A stretch of DNA of 64,000 nt from Streptomyces sp. JH34 (GTDB lineage: Bacteria; Actinomycetota; Actinomycetes; Streptomycetales; Streptomycetaceae): positions 5,642,001 to 5,706,000 of the forward strand of contig NZ_JAJSOO010000001.1 of NCBI RefSeq assembly GCF_029428875.1. Direction: 5' to 3'. Below, piece after piece: positions 1-7,363 of the stretch. A program made the position numbers and the translations under genes. The notes beneath the pieces were generated by a model. The model ran no database searches, was not told the DNA's origin, and saw only the letters and a list, made by a program, of their open reading frames with translations. How positions within the stretch are numbered: the stretch's first letter is position 1; every line of letters starts with the position of its first letter.

Positions 1-1
1 C

Positions 2-538
2 AAGGAGATGCTGGAGGAGGAGGGCTACTCGGTCGTCGGTGAGGCCGGGGACGGGCAGCAGGCCGTCGAGCTGGCGCGGGAGCACCGGCCGGACCTGGTG
101 ATCCTCGACGTGAAGATGCCGGTCCTCGACGGGATCTCCGCCGCCGAGAAGATCACCGAGGAGTCCATCGCGCCTGTCCTGATGCTGACGGCGTTCTCTC
201 AGCGCGACCTGGTCGAGCGGGCCCGGGACGCCGGGGCCATGGCGTACCTCGTGAAGCCGTTCAGCAAGAGCGACGTGGTCCCGGCCATCGAGATGGCCGT
301 GTCCCGGTTCGCGGAGCTGAAGGCGCTGGAGAACGAGATCGCGGATCTGTCGCAGCGGCTGGAGACCCGGAAGCTGGTGGACCGGGCGAAGAGCATCCTG
401 CAGACGGATTACGGGCTCTCCGAGCCGGCCGCGTTCCGCTGGATCCAGAAGACGTCGATGGACCGCCGGATGTCGATGCAGCAGCTGGCCGAGGCGTTGA
501 TCGAGGACGCCGAGGAGAAGAAGAAGGCTGCCGAGTAG
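2..538 (+). CDS. pdtaR: ANTAR-domain response regulator, PdtaR type, 5' end outside window
   Basis: RNA-binding two-component response regulator. The frame is already open at base 2 and continues through the ATG at 8; the first receiver strand and its acidic pocket are missing, so the true start lies before the window. The phospho-acceptor Asp is in LVILDVKMP, the conserved Thr in MLTAFS and the Lys in LVKPFS. A charged helical linker leads to a C-terminal ANTAR bundle (DRAKSILQ through AFRWIQKTSMDRRMS). In this family ANTAR binds paired mRNA stem-loops and acts as an antiterminator after phosphorylation by the kinase PdtaS. No kinase gene is beside it, so the partner is presumably elsewhere. 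The gene ends just before a shared terminator. Family assignment is firm; the RNA targets are not visible. Confidence 0.9.
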   Translation, partial: KEMLEEEGYSVVGEAGDGQQAVELAREHRPDLVILDVKMPVLDGISAAEKITEESIAPVLMLTAFSQRDLVERARDAGAMAYLVKPFSKSDVVPAIEMAVSRFAELKALENEIADLSQRLETRKLVDRAKSILQTDYGLSEPAAFRWIQKTSMDRRMSMQQLAEALIEDAEEKKKAAE

Positions 539-549
539 TCGCGTACGGA

Positions 550-589
550 GAAGGGCCCGTCCCCGGAATGTTCCGGGGGCGGGCCCTTC
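550..589. terminator. Bidirectional terminator between pdtaR and livF
   Basis: Long inverted repeat: AAGGGCCCG then CCCCGGAA on the left, TTCCGGGG then CGGGCCCTT on the right, with a 2-base loop. It lies 11 bases after the pdtaR stop and 17 bases after livF (which reads the other way), so it can end both transcripts. Confidence 0.8.
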
Positions 590-606
590 CCATGTGTGCC
601 GGGTGC

Positions 607-1323
607 TCAGTCCTCGCCGAGGTAGGCCTTGCGGACCGACTCGTCGTGGAGGAGGTCGGCGCCCGTGCCGGAGAGGACGACCTTGCCGACCTCCATGACG
701 TGGCCCTGGTCCGCGAGGGAGAGGGCCGCCTGGGCGTTCTGCTCGACGAGCAGGATCGTGGTGCCCGACGCCTTGAGCTCGACGATGGTCTCCATGATCT
801 TCTGCATCATGATCGGCGAGAGGCCCATGGAGGGTTCGTCGAGCATGAGCAGCTTGGGCTGGGACATGAGTGCGCGTCCCATGGCGAGCATCTGCTGTTC
901 GCCTCCGGAGAGGGTTCCTGCGGCCTGCTTCCGGCGTTCCCCGAGGATGGGGAAGAGGTCGTAGGCGCGCTGGATGTCCTTCTCGATGCCTGCCTTGTCG
1001 GTGCGGAGGAAGGCGCCGAGCTGGAGGTTCTCCGCGATGCTGAGGCGGGGGAAGATGTGGCGGCCTTCGGGGGAGTGGGCGAGGCCCAGTGCCACGATCT
1101 TGTGGGCGGGGATCCCGGTGAGGGGTTTCCCGTCGAAGAGGATCCGCCCGCCGGAGGGCTTGAGGAGGCCGGAGAGGGTGCGCAGGGTGGTGGTCTTGCC
1201 CGCACCGTTGGTGCCGATGAGGGTGACGACCTGGCCGGCCTCGACGGTGAAGGAGATTCCCTTGACGGCTTCGATCTTGCCGTAGGCGACCCTGAGGTCC
1301 TCGACCTCGAGCAGTGCGGTCAC
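607..1323 (-). CDS. livF: Branched-chain amino acid ABC transporter ATPase LivF
   Basis: Second ATPase of a LivKHMGF-type high-affinity importer, working at the inner face of the membrane with LivG. 238 residues, normal for the family. Walker A is GTNGAGKTT (about 37-45), the signature LSGGEQQ, Walker B LLMLDEP, and the switch His is replaced by the usual LivF form LLVEQN. The GTG start overlaps the livG stop by four bases (GTGA), so translation is probably coupled. It is the last gene of the operon and ends at the terminator at 550-589. The substrate class is inferred from the family; urea or short-chain amide importers look alike at sequence level. Confidence 0.92.
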   Translation of the reverse strand: MTALLEVEDLRVAYGKIEAVKGISFTVEAGQVVTLIGTNGAGKTTTLRTLSGLLKPSGGRILFDGKPLTGIPAHKIVALGLAHSPEGRHIFPRLSIAENLQLGAFLRTDKAGIEKDIQRAYDLFPILGERRKQAAGTLSGGEQQMLAMGRALMSQPKLLMLDEPSMGLSPIMMQKIMETIVELKASGTTILLVEQNAQAALSLADQGHVMEVGKVVLSGTGADLLHDESVRKAYLGED

Positions 1324-2207
1324 TGGCCTTCCCCTTCTGTGCTGGTGGTGCTTCCCGCGTTGTCCGCTGCGGCGGATTCGGCCTCGGGTGCGTCGGCCTT
1401 CTCGGGGGTGTCGCCTTCGAAGGGCGTGCCGAGGTAGGCGGCGACGACGCGTTCGTCGCCCTGGACGACTGCGGGTGTGCCTTCGACGAGTTTTTCGCCC
1501 TGGACGAGGCAGGCGACGCGGTCGCAGAGGTTGAAGATGAAGCGCATGTCGTGCTCGATGACGAGTACGGCGATGCCCATGTCCCGGATGGCGAAGATGA
1601 GTTGTTCGGTGACGCGCGTTTCCTGCGGGTTCATGCCGGCGGTGGGCTCGTCGAGCAGGAGGAGGCCGGGGTCGCTGGCGAGGGCGCGGGCGATTTCCAG
1701 CTTGCGCTGGTCTCCGTAGGGGAGGTTGCGCGCCAGGTGGTCGGCCTTGTCCTGGAGGCCGATGAACTCGAGGAGTTCCATGGCGCGTGCGTGGGACGCG
1801 GCTTCGGCCTTCTTGAATCCGGGGCCGCGCAGGAGGGCGGACCAGAGGCCTTCCTTGGTCCTGGTGTGGCGTCCGACGAGGACGTTCTCCAGGACGGTCA
1901 TGTTGGCGAAGAGCCGGATGTTCTGGAAGGTGCGGGCGATGCCTGCCTGGGTGACGAGGTGGGGCTTGGGCGGGAGGACGGTGCCCTTGTAGCGGACCTT
2001 GCCCTCGGTGGGGACGTAGAGGCCGGTGAGGCAGTTGAAGAAGGTGGTCTTGCCTGCGCCGTTGGGGCCGATGAGGCCGACGATCTCTCCGGCGTTGACG
2101 GTGAGGTCGACGTTGCGTACGGCGGTGAGGCCGCCGAAGCGCATGGTGACGCCGCTTGCGTCCAGGACGGGCGTGGTGGTTTCGGTGGTGGTCGTCATGT
2201 CGTTCAC
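1320..2207 (-). CDS. livG: Branched-chain amino acid ABC transporter ATPase LivG
   Basis: First ATPase of the Liv importer. The chosen start is GTG at 2207: it overlaps the livM stop as GTGA and has GAAGG seven bases upstream. An in-frame ATG at 2198 is the alternative. 295 residues. Walker A GPNGAGKTT, the family's FQNIRLF Q-loop, signature NLPYGDQRKLE, Walker B LLLLDEP followed by TAGMNP, and switch IEHDM. After the catalytic core comes an Ala/Glu/Asp-rich acidic tail of about 35 residues, longer than in E. coli LivG and common in Streptomyces. It works with LivF below two permeases. Confidence 0.92.
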   Translation of the reverse strand: MNDMTTTTETTTPVLDASGVTMRFGGLTAVRNVDLTVNAGEIVGLIGPNGAGKTTFFNCLTGLYVPTEGKVRYKGTVLPPKPHLVTQAGIARTFQNIRLFANMTVLENVLVGRHTRTKEGLWSALLRGPGFKKAEAASHARAMELLEFIGLQDKADHLARNLPYGDQRKLEIARALASDPGLLLLDEPTAGMNPQETRVTEQLIFAIRDMGIAVLVIEHDMRFIFNLCDRVACLVQGEKLVEGTPAVVQGDERVVAAYLGTPFEGDTPEKADAPEAESAAADNAGSTTSTEGEGQ

Positions 2208-3946
2208 GCCCCCGCCTTCACGGTGCCGACGCCGGATTCGGGCAGTGTGCCTTCGGGCGTGTCGAGTTGGCCGGTCTCGTGGAATTCGAGCTGGGCGCGC
2301 CGGTTGGCGATGAGGCCTTCCGGGCGGAAGCGCATCAGCAGGATGAGTGCGAGGCCGAAGCCGAGGAGCTGGTAGTCCTGGAGGAACTGCAGCTTCGCGG
2401 GGATCATGTAGAGGAGGGTCGCGCCGATCAGGGGTCCGCTGATGGTGCCCATGCCGCCGAGGATGACCGCGGCGAGGAGGAAGGCGGAGTTGGGCGGCAC
2501 GGGTCCGGCGAAGACGTACATCTCCGGGACGACGGTGCTCTGTACGTGGGCCTGGACGGTGCCGGCGAGGCCGGCGAGGGTGGCGCCGAGGGCGAAGGCG
2601 ATGAGTTTGACGCGGAAGCCGTTGATGCCCATGGCGGTGGCGGCGGTCTCGTCCTCGCGGATGGCGACCCAGGCGCGGCCGATGCGGGAGCTGCCGGCGC
2701 GGCTGAAGACGAGGACCACGAGGATCATCGCGAGCAGCATGAGCAGGTAGTAGTTGGCGTATCCGCCGAGTTCGATGCCCAGGATCGTGTGGGATTCGCC
2801 GAAGTCGTATCCGAAGAAGACGAGGTCGGGGATGTTGGGTACGCCGTTGGGGCCGTTGGTGACCTGAGGTCCGGATACGCCGTCGAGGTTGCCGACGGTG
2901 ATGCGGAAGATTTCTCCGAAGCCGAGGGTGACGATGGCGAGGTAGTCGCCGCGGAGTCGGAGGGTGGGTGCGCCGATGACGACGCCGAAGATGAGGGAGA
3001 CGGCCGCTCCGGTGAGGACGGCTGCCCAGAAGGGGAAGTGGACGTCGAAGGCGGAGGCGGTGGTGCCGGAGACGAGTGCGGCGGTGTAGGCGCCGACGCC
3101 GAGGAAGGCGACGTATCCGAGGTCGAGGAGTCCGGCGAGGCCGACGACGATGTTCAGTCCGAGTGCGACCGTCGCGAAGATGAGGATGTTGACGGCGATG
3201 AGGGTGAACTGGTCGGTGGTCTGGGTGAAGGGGAATGCTGCTGCGGCCACGAATGCGGCGGCCACGGCGATGGAGCGGTGTTTGGTGGTGAGCCCGGAGA
3301 GCCGGGCCATGAGGCCGGCTTTGAAGAGGGCGGTCACGGCGAAGCCGGCGGTGATCATGTAGCCGGTGAAGAGTTCGGGGGGCTCGATGTCGATGCCGTA
3401 GGTGACGACGTAGAGCCCGGTGCCGAAGGCGGCGACGATGATGAGGATTTCGGCCCAGGAGGGGAGTTGCCTGGGGCGTGTGGCCTTGTGGGTGTCGTCG
3501 GGCAGGAGGAATGCGATCAGGGGGATCGCGGAGGCCACTGCTGCGACGAGGCCGCCGGGTTCGAGGTTGACGACGCCGCCGAGTTCGACGGCGATGGCGA
3601 TGACGGTGAACCAGGTGGTTGCGAAGGTGCCGAGGGCGAGGAACTGGAGGGCTTTGGTGGTGCCGGTGGGTGCGAGCCACCGGAGGCCGCGGATGTCGAG
3701 GGCGGCGAGTGCGTAGAGGAGTACGAGGAGGCCGGCGGTGAGGGTGAGGACCTGGAGGCCGCCGGGGTAGCCGTAGACGGTGAGGTCGCCGGTGAATTCG
3801 CTGGTCCATGTCCAGGCGAGGAAGGTGCTGGCGATGGTTGCGATGCCGCCGAGGGCGGTGAGGGCGCGGAGTGCCTTGGTCCGGGAGCCGGTGTCGGCCG
3901 GGGTGGTGGCGGCGGTTGTGGTGGTGTCGGTTGTCATGGTTCTCAC
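2204..3946 (-). CDS. livM: Branched-chain amino acid ABC permease LivM
   Basis: Integral membrane permease of the Liv importer. At 580 residues it is much longer than the core LivM (about 300-420): the N-terminal half (to about residue 250) adds extra hydrophobic segments in actinobacterial style, and the C-terminal half carries the conserved permease core (ALGLNIVVGLAGLLDLGYVAFLG, split here across the family's first signature, and the EAA-like loop RIGRAWVAIREDE). GTG start at 3946 overlaps the livH stop (GTGA). The C terminus has a short hydrophilic tail. It forms the channel with LivH. Confidence 0.92.
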   Translation of the reverse strand: MRTMTTDTTTTAATTPADTGSRTKALRALTALGGIATIASTFLAWTWTSEFTGDLTVYGYPGGLQVLTLTAGLLVLLYALAALDIRGLRWLAPTGTTKALQFLALGTFATTWFTVIAIAVELGGVVNLEPGGLVAAVASAIPLIAFLLPDDTHKATRPRQLPSWAEILIIVAAFGTGLYVVTYGIDIEPPELFTGYMITAGFAVTALFKAGLMARLSGLTTKHRSIAVAAAFVAAAAFPFTQTTDQFTLIAVNILIFATVALGLNIVVGLAGLLDLGYVAFLGVGAYTAALVSGTTASAFDVHFPFWAAVLTGAAVSLIFGVVIGAPTLRLRGDYLAIVTLGFGEIFRITVGNLDGVSGPQVTNGPNGVPNIPDLVFFGYDFGESHTILGIELGGYANYYLLMLLAMILVVLVFSRAGSSRIGRAWVAIREDETAATAMGINGFRVKLIAFALGATLAGLAGTVQAHVQSTVVPEMYVFAGPVPPNSAFLLAAVILGGMGTISGPLIGATLLYMIPAKLQFLQDYQLLGFGLALILLMRFRPEGLIANRRAQLEFHETGQLDTPEGTLPESGVGTVKAGA

Positions 3947-4875
3947 GCCCGATCCGCGACGCGCTCGCCGAGCAGGCCTTGTGGCCTGACGAGGAGGACG
4001 ACGATGAGAAGTACGAATGCCCAGACGTTGGCCCAGGCGCCGCCGCCGAGCTGCTGCATGCCGGGGATCTCTTCGATGTAGGCGATGGAGAGGGCTTCGG
4101 CGAGGCCGAGGACGACTCCGCCGACCATGGCTCCGTAGATGTTGCCGATTCCGCCGAGTACGGCGGCGGTGAAGGCTTTGAGTCCGAGGAGGAAGCCCAT
4201 CTCGAAGTTGATCTGGCCCTTGTCGAGGCCGTAGGCGACGGCTGCGATGGCGGCGAACGCGGCTCCGATGGCGAAGGCCATCACGATGATGCGGTCGGTG
4301 TTGATGCCCATGAGCTTGGCCGTGTCGGGGTCCTGGGCGGTTGCCTGCATGGCGCGGCCGCTGCGGCTCTTGGCGACGAACATGCCGAGGGCGAGCATGC
4401 AGAGGGGGGCGAGGACGAGGATGAAGGCGTCTGCGCGCTGGAGGTAGAGGTTGTCGAAGATCTTGAACGACTCGCCCTGGAACTCCGGGAAGCTGCGCGG
4501 CTTCTTGGCGTCGGGGTAGAAGCCCCAGACAAGCTGCTGGAGGACGATCGAGAGGCCGATCGCGGTGATGAGGGGTGCCAGCCGTGGTGCGCCGCGCAGG
4601 GGGCGGTAGGCGAAGCGTTCCGCGGCTGTCGCCACGGCGACGGAGGCGATGGCGCCTCCGATGATCATGAGGGGTATGACCACCATGAGCGAGGTTCCGC
4701 TGGGGAGTGCGAGGTAGGTGGTGAGGGCGCCGAAGCCCCCGATCATGAAGATCTCGCCGTGGGCGAAATTGATGAGCTGGACGATGCCGTACACCATGGT
4801 GTACCCGATGGCTATGAGGCCATAGAGCGCGCCGAGTGCGAGGCCGTTCGCCAGCTGTTGCGGCAGTTCGTTCAC
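3943..4875 (-). CDS. livH: Branched-chain amino acid ABC permease LivH
   Basis: Second permease of the Liv importer, 310 residues, the usual size. It begins with the typical LANGLALGALYGLIAIGYT and has the LINFAHGEIFMIG motif, GRAMQATAQDP as the cytoplasmic coupling loop, and repeated hydrophobic segments ending in LVRPQGLLGE. GTG start at 4875 is preceded by CGGAGG at good spacing. It is separated from livK by 99 bases that hold a strong hairpin, and overlaps livM downstream. Confidence 0.93.
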   Translation of the reverse strand: MNELPQQLANGLALGALYGLIAIGYTMVYGIVQLINFAHGEIFMIGGFGALTTYLALPSGTSLMVVIPLMIIGGAIASVAVATAAERFAYRPLRGAPRLAPLITAIGLSIVLQQLVWGFYPDAKKPRSFPEFQGESFKIFDNLYLQRADAFILVLAPLCMLALGMFVAKSRSGRAMQATAQDPDTAKLMGINTDRIIVMAFAIGAAFAAIAAVAYGLDKGQINFEMGFLLGLKAFTAAVLGGIGNIYGAMVGGVVLGLAEALSIAYIEEIPGMQQLGGGAWANVWAFVLLIVVLLVRPQGLLGERVADRA

Positions 4876-4908
4876 CGCAGTGCCTCCGATGAGCTTGTCG
4901 GATATGAC

Positions 4909-4943
4909 ACCGCGCGAGGGCGCTGTTTGCGCCCTCGCGCGGT
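4909..4943 (-). terminator. Attenuator hairpin between livK and livH
   Basis: Perfect 15-base inverted repeat (ACCGCGCGAGGGCGC and its complement) around a 5-base loop TGTTT, downstream of the livK stop and upstream of the livH ribosome site. Without a U-run it is likely a partial terminator or 3' stabiliser giving more binding protein than permease, a common layout for binding-protein transporters. Confidence 0.75.
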
Positions 4944-4974
4944 CAGGAGCGTGTGCTGTGGGTGTGCTGGGTGA

Positions 4975-6210
4975 TCAGTCCTCGAACGTGGCGCTCTTGA
5001 CGTCCTTCCAGGCGCCCTTCTGGACCTCGTAGACGGTGAGCTGCTTGTTGGTGGTGTCGCCGAACTCGTCGAAGGAGACCTTGCCGGTCACGCCGTCGAA
5101 GGAGACCTTGGCCATGGCCTCGGTGACCTTGGCGCGGGCGTCCTCGGGGAGCTTGCCGTCGTTGTCGGCGACGACGGCCTTGACGGCCTGGATGATGGCC
5201 CATCCGGCGTCGTAGGAGTAGCCGCCGTAGGCCGCGAACGGGTCCTTGTAGCCGCCGGCGTTGTAGTCCGCGATGAACTGCTTGGCGGTCGGGAGGGCCT
5301 CGACGGGGTAGCCGACGGAGGTGGCGAAGTCGCCGTCGTTGGCCTCACCGGAGGCGCTGATGAAGGCGGGGTCGTAGATGCCGTCGCCGCCCATGGTGGG
5401 GATCTTGGCGCCGGTCTTCTTGATCTGGTCGGAGAGCAGGCCGCCCTCGGGGTACTGGCCGCCGTAGTAGACGGAGTCGGCGCCGGAGCTCTTGACCTTG
5501 TCGGCGGTGCTGGAGAAGTCGGTCTCCTTCACCGTGACGTGGTCGGTGCCGACGACCTTGCCGCCGAGGCGCTCGAACTCCGCGGAGAAGATCGCGGCGA
5601 GGCCGGCGCCGTAGGTCTGCTTGTCGTCGACGACGTAGACCTTCTTCTTCTTGGCGTCGTTGAAGAGGTACTGGGCGGCGAACTTGCCCTGGACGACGTC
5701 GGTGGCGCAGGTGCGGAAGTAGGTCTTGAAGACGCGCTTGGAGTCGCCCTTGCCCCAGTTGTCGCCCTGGCTGAGGGCCGGGTTGGTGTTGGCGGGGGAG
5801 ACCTGTGCGAGGTCGGCCTTCTCGAAGACGCCCTGCATGGACTGGGCGACGCCGGAGTTCAGGGGGCCGACGGCTCCGAGGACGTCCTTGTTGCCGACGA
5901 GCTTGGTGGCGTTGGCCTGTCCGGAGGCGGGGACGGCCTGGTCGTCGAGGGCTTCGATCTTGAACTCGATGCCGGGGACCTCGTTGTTCTTGTTCGCGGT
6001 CTTGGCCGCGAGGTCCACGGAGTTCTTGATGCCCTGGCCGAGCGCGGAGAGGGATCCGGTCAGCGGGGCGTCGACACCGATGACGACGGTGGTCTTGCTG
6101 CCGCTGTCGCTGCTGCCCTTGCTGTTGTCGTCGCGCGATCCGCAGGCGGTGAGGGTGAGTGCACCGGTGGTGAGCACTGTGGTGAGGATGAGCAAAGAAC
6201 GGTGTCGCAC
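4975..6210 (-). CDS. livK: Branched-chain amino acid ABC substrate-binding lipoprotein LivK
   Basis: Extracellular receptor of the Liv importer, anchored by lipid. 411 residues; a 22-residue signal ends in the lipobox LTAC followed by a Ser/Gly/Lys-rich spacer. The mature part is a periplasmic-binding fold (VVIGVDAPLTGSLSALGQG, VGPLNSGVAQSM, YAAYGGYSYDAGW near the C terminus). GTG start at 6210 with AAGGA six bases upstream. First gene of livKHMGF, followed by a hairpin. The ligand (Leu/Ile/Val or a related compound) is inferred from family and operon, not read from the pocket. Confidence 0.92.
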   Translation of the reverse strand: MRHRSLLILTTVLTTGALTLTACGSRDDNSKGSSDSGSKTTVVIGVDAPLTGSLSALGQGIKNSVDLAAKTANKNNEVPGIEFKIEALDDQAVPASGQANATKLVGNKDVLGAVGPLNSGVAQSMQGVFEKADLAQVSPANTNPALSQGDNWGKGDSKRVFKTYFRTCATDVVQGKFAAQYLFNDAKKKKVYVVDDKQTYGAGLAAIFSAEFERLGGKVVGTDHVTVKETDFSSTADKVKSSGADSVYYGGQYPEGGLLSDQIKKTGAKIPTMGGDGIYDPAFISASGEANDGDFATSVGYPVEALPTAKQFIADYNAGGYKDPFAAYGGYSYDAGWAIIQAVKAVVADNDGKLPEDARAKVTEAMAKVSFDGVTGKVSFDEFGDTTNKQLTVYEVQKGAWKDVKSATFED

Positions 6211-6592
6211 GAAAGGTCCTTTCCCTGGCGCGGCCTCCTCTGCTGAGGTGCCGTGACGATCGCCGGGCCGTACTGGTCGATACAGGGCCGTGCAGCAGAC
6301 GCGCCCGGCGGCGCGGTGACTGGCCGTGACTCTAAGGGCAGGTGAGGGGGTGCGGGACGGGTCCGCTGAGGATGTGACTGTCTTGTTATGCCGTGGGGAA
6401 GGCTTGTTGGCCGCAGTGTGGAGGTGTACGGCTTTTGCCCGGCCGGTGAAGTGACCGCATGGTGAGAACCCGCAGCTCTGCTAAGGGGCTTGGGGCGATC
6501 TTGGTGCTGTCACGCGAATCGGGGCGCAAGGGGCGCGGCTGTGGTCCCGTCGGTGGTGTCGGGGCGGTGCGCGTGACGTTTTTCGTGTATTG

Positions 6593-6621
6593 CACACATG
6601 TTACGCAGTGTTACATGTGTG
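6593..6621. promoter_or_regulatory. 29-base dyad containing a BldD-box-like sequence
   Basis: CACACATGT and ACATGTGTG form a perfect 9-base inverted repeat centred on 6607. The centre holds TTAC-N5-GTTA at 6601-6613, an exact fit to the BldD consensus TNAC-N5-GTNA, sharing the same symmetry axis. It lies 383 bases upstream of livK. Binding by BldD is an inference; another dimeric regulator could use the same dyad. Confidence 0.45.
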
Positions 6622-6679
6622 GGATGTGTGAGCGGTCTTGTGAAGGTGGTCCGGCTGCTGAAGTGGCTCATGGAAGGGG

Positions 6680-6718
6680 CTTGGCGGTCAGGGGTGTTGA
6701 CCCTGTGTGTCCGCCAAG
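6680..6718. repeat. Inverted repeat downstream of the thioesterase gene
   Basis: CTTGGCGG and CCGCCAAG enclose an inner CAGGG/CCCTG pair. It may be a second, weaker terminator for the minus-strand gene at 6805-7275. Confidence 0.45.
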
Positions 6719-6746
6719 TCCCGTGCATTGCTTCGGATATGGGTCT

Positions 6747-6782
6747 GCCCGGTCCGGAATGCGGTGCGCTTTCCGGCCGGGC
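6747..6782 (-). terminator. Terminator after the PaaI-like thioesterase gene
   Basis: GCCCGG-CCGGAA pairs with TTCCGG-CCGGGC across a 9-10-base loop with one bulge, starting 22 bases after the stop codon at 6805. Confidence 0.6.
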
Positions 6783-6804
6783 AGTGGGGTGTTGCGAGGG
6801 CTTG

Positions 6805-7275
6805 TCAGTCGGCGGCGGGGCGGGGCGCGTCGCGGAGCAGGCAGGTGAGGCGGGCGGTGCAGACCCGCTTGTCGTGCTCGTCGGTGATGACGATCTCGTA
6901 CGTGGCGGTGGAGCGGCCGCGGTGGACGGGGGTCGCGGTGCCCGTGACGAGGCCGTTGCGGACGCCCCGGTGGTGGGTGCAGTTGAGGTCGACGCCGACG
7001 GCGATCTTGGTGGCGCCGCCGTGGAGCATGCTGCCGATGGAGCCGAGGGTCTCGGCGAGGACGGCGGAGGCGCCGCCGTGGAGCAGTCCGTAGGGCTGGG
7101 TGTTGCCTTCGACGGGCATGGTGCCCACGACGCGGTCGGCGGATGCTTCGACGATCGTGACGCCCATGCGCTCGCCGAGGTGTCCGGCGGAGAAGAGTGC
7201 GGGGAGGTCGACGCCGAGTGCGGCGTACTCGTCGATGATCTCCTGGGGGAACGTGGGTGCGGTGTGCTCGCCCAT
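6805..7275 (-). CDS. Hotdog-fold thioesterase, PaaI family
   Basis: Acyl-CoA thioesterase of the PaaI/YdiI type, a cytoplasmic enzyme that hydrolyses acyl- or aryl-CoA to acid and CoA. 156 residues from the ATG at 7275, which has GGAG nine bases upstream; a GTG at 7320 would add 15 residues but has no ribosome site. The hotdog helix motif YGLLHGGASAVLAET carries the HGG and the catalytic acid E. The strands NCTHHRG and STATYEIVITDE complete the fold. A TetR-type dyad at 7337-7352 lies just upstream, which suggests control by an acyl-CoA-sensing repressor. Substrate unknown. Confidence 0.82.
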   Translation of the reverse strand: MGEHTAPTFPQEIIDEYAALGVDLPALFSAGHLGERMGVTIVEASADRVVGTMPVEGNTQPYGLLHGGASAVLAETLGSIGSMLHGGATKIAVGVDLNCTHHRGVRNGLVTGTATPVHRGRSTATYEIVITDEHDKRVCTARLTCLLRDAPRPAAD

Positions 7276-7336
7276 GGGGTCCGGCTCCGATCGTGTGCGG
7301 TCGTTCGTTGCTGTGTGCACTGTTCTTATCAGACGG

Positions 7337-7352
7337 CTGAGCGTCCGCTTAG
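7337..7352. promoter_or_regulatory. TetR-type operator-like dyad before the thioesterase gene
   Basis: CTGAGCG-TC-CGCTTAG, a near-perfect 16-base palindrome of the form CTRAGCG-N2-CGCTYAG, 62 bases upstream of the thioesterase start at 7275 and just after the neighbouring stop at 7364. The shape matches TetR-family operators found at fatty-acid and acyl-CoA genes. Regulator not identified. Confidence 0.45.
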
Positions 7353-7363
7353 TGATGTGTGAC

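Larger units (their letters stand above)
6211..6804. other. 594-base intergenic region upstream of livK
   Basis: No convincing gene. It carries the promoter region of livK (minus strand), a dyad at 6593-6621, a hairpin at 6680-6718 and a terminator at 6747-6782 for the gene to the right. Open frames here have no family resemblance or normal codon bias. The large size hints at regulation. Confidence 0.6.

Noticed and set aside
6386-6728. Small frames upstream of livK
   Set aside because: Overlap each other on one strand, Arg/Pro-rich, with no ribosome site; most likely regulatory DNA.
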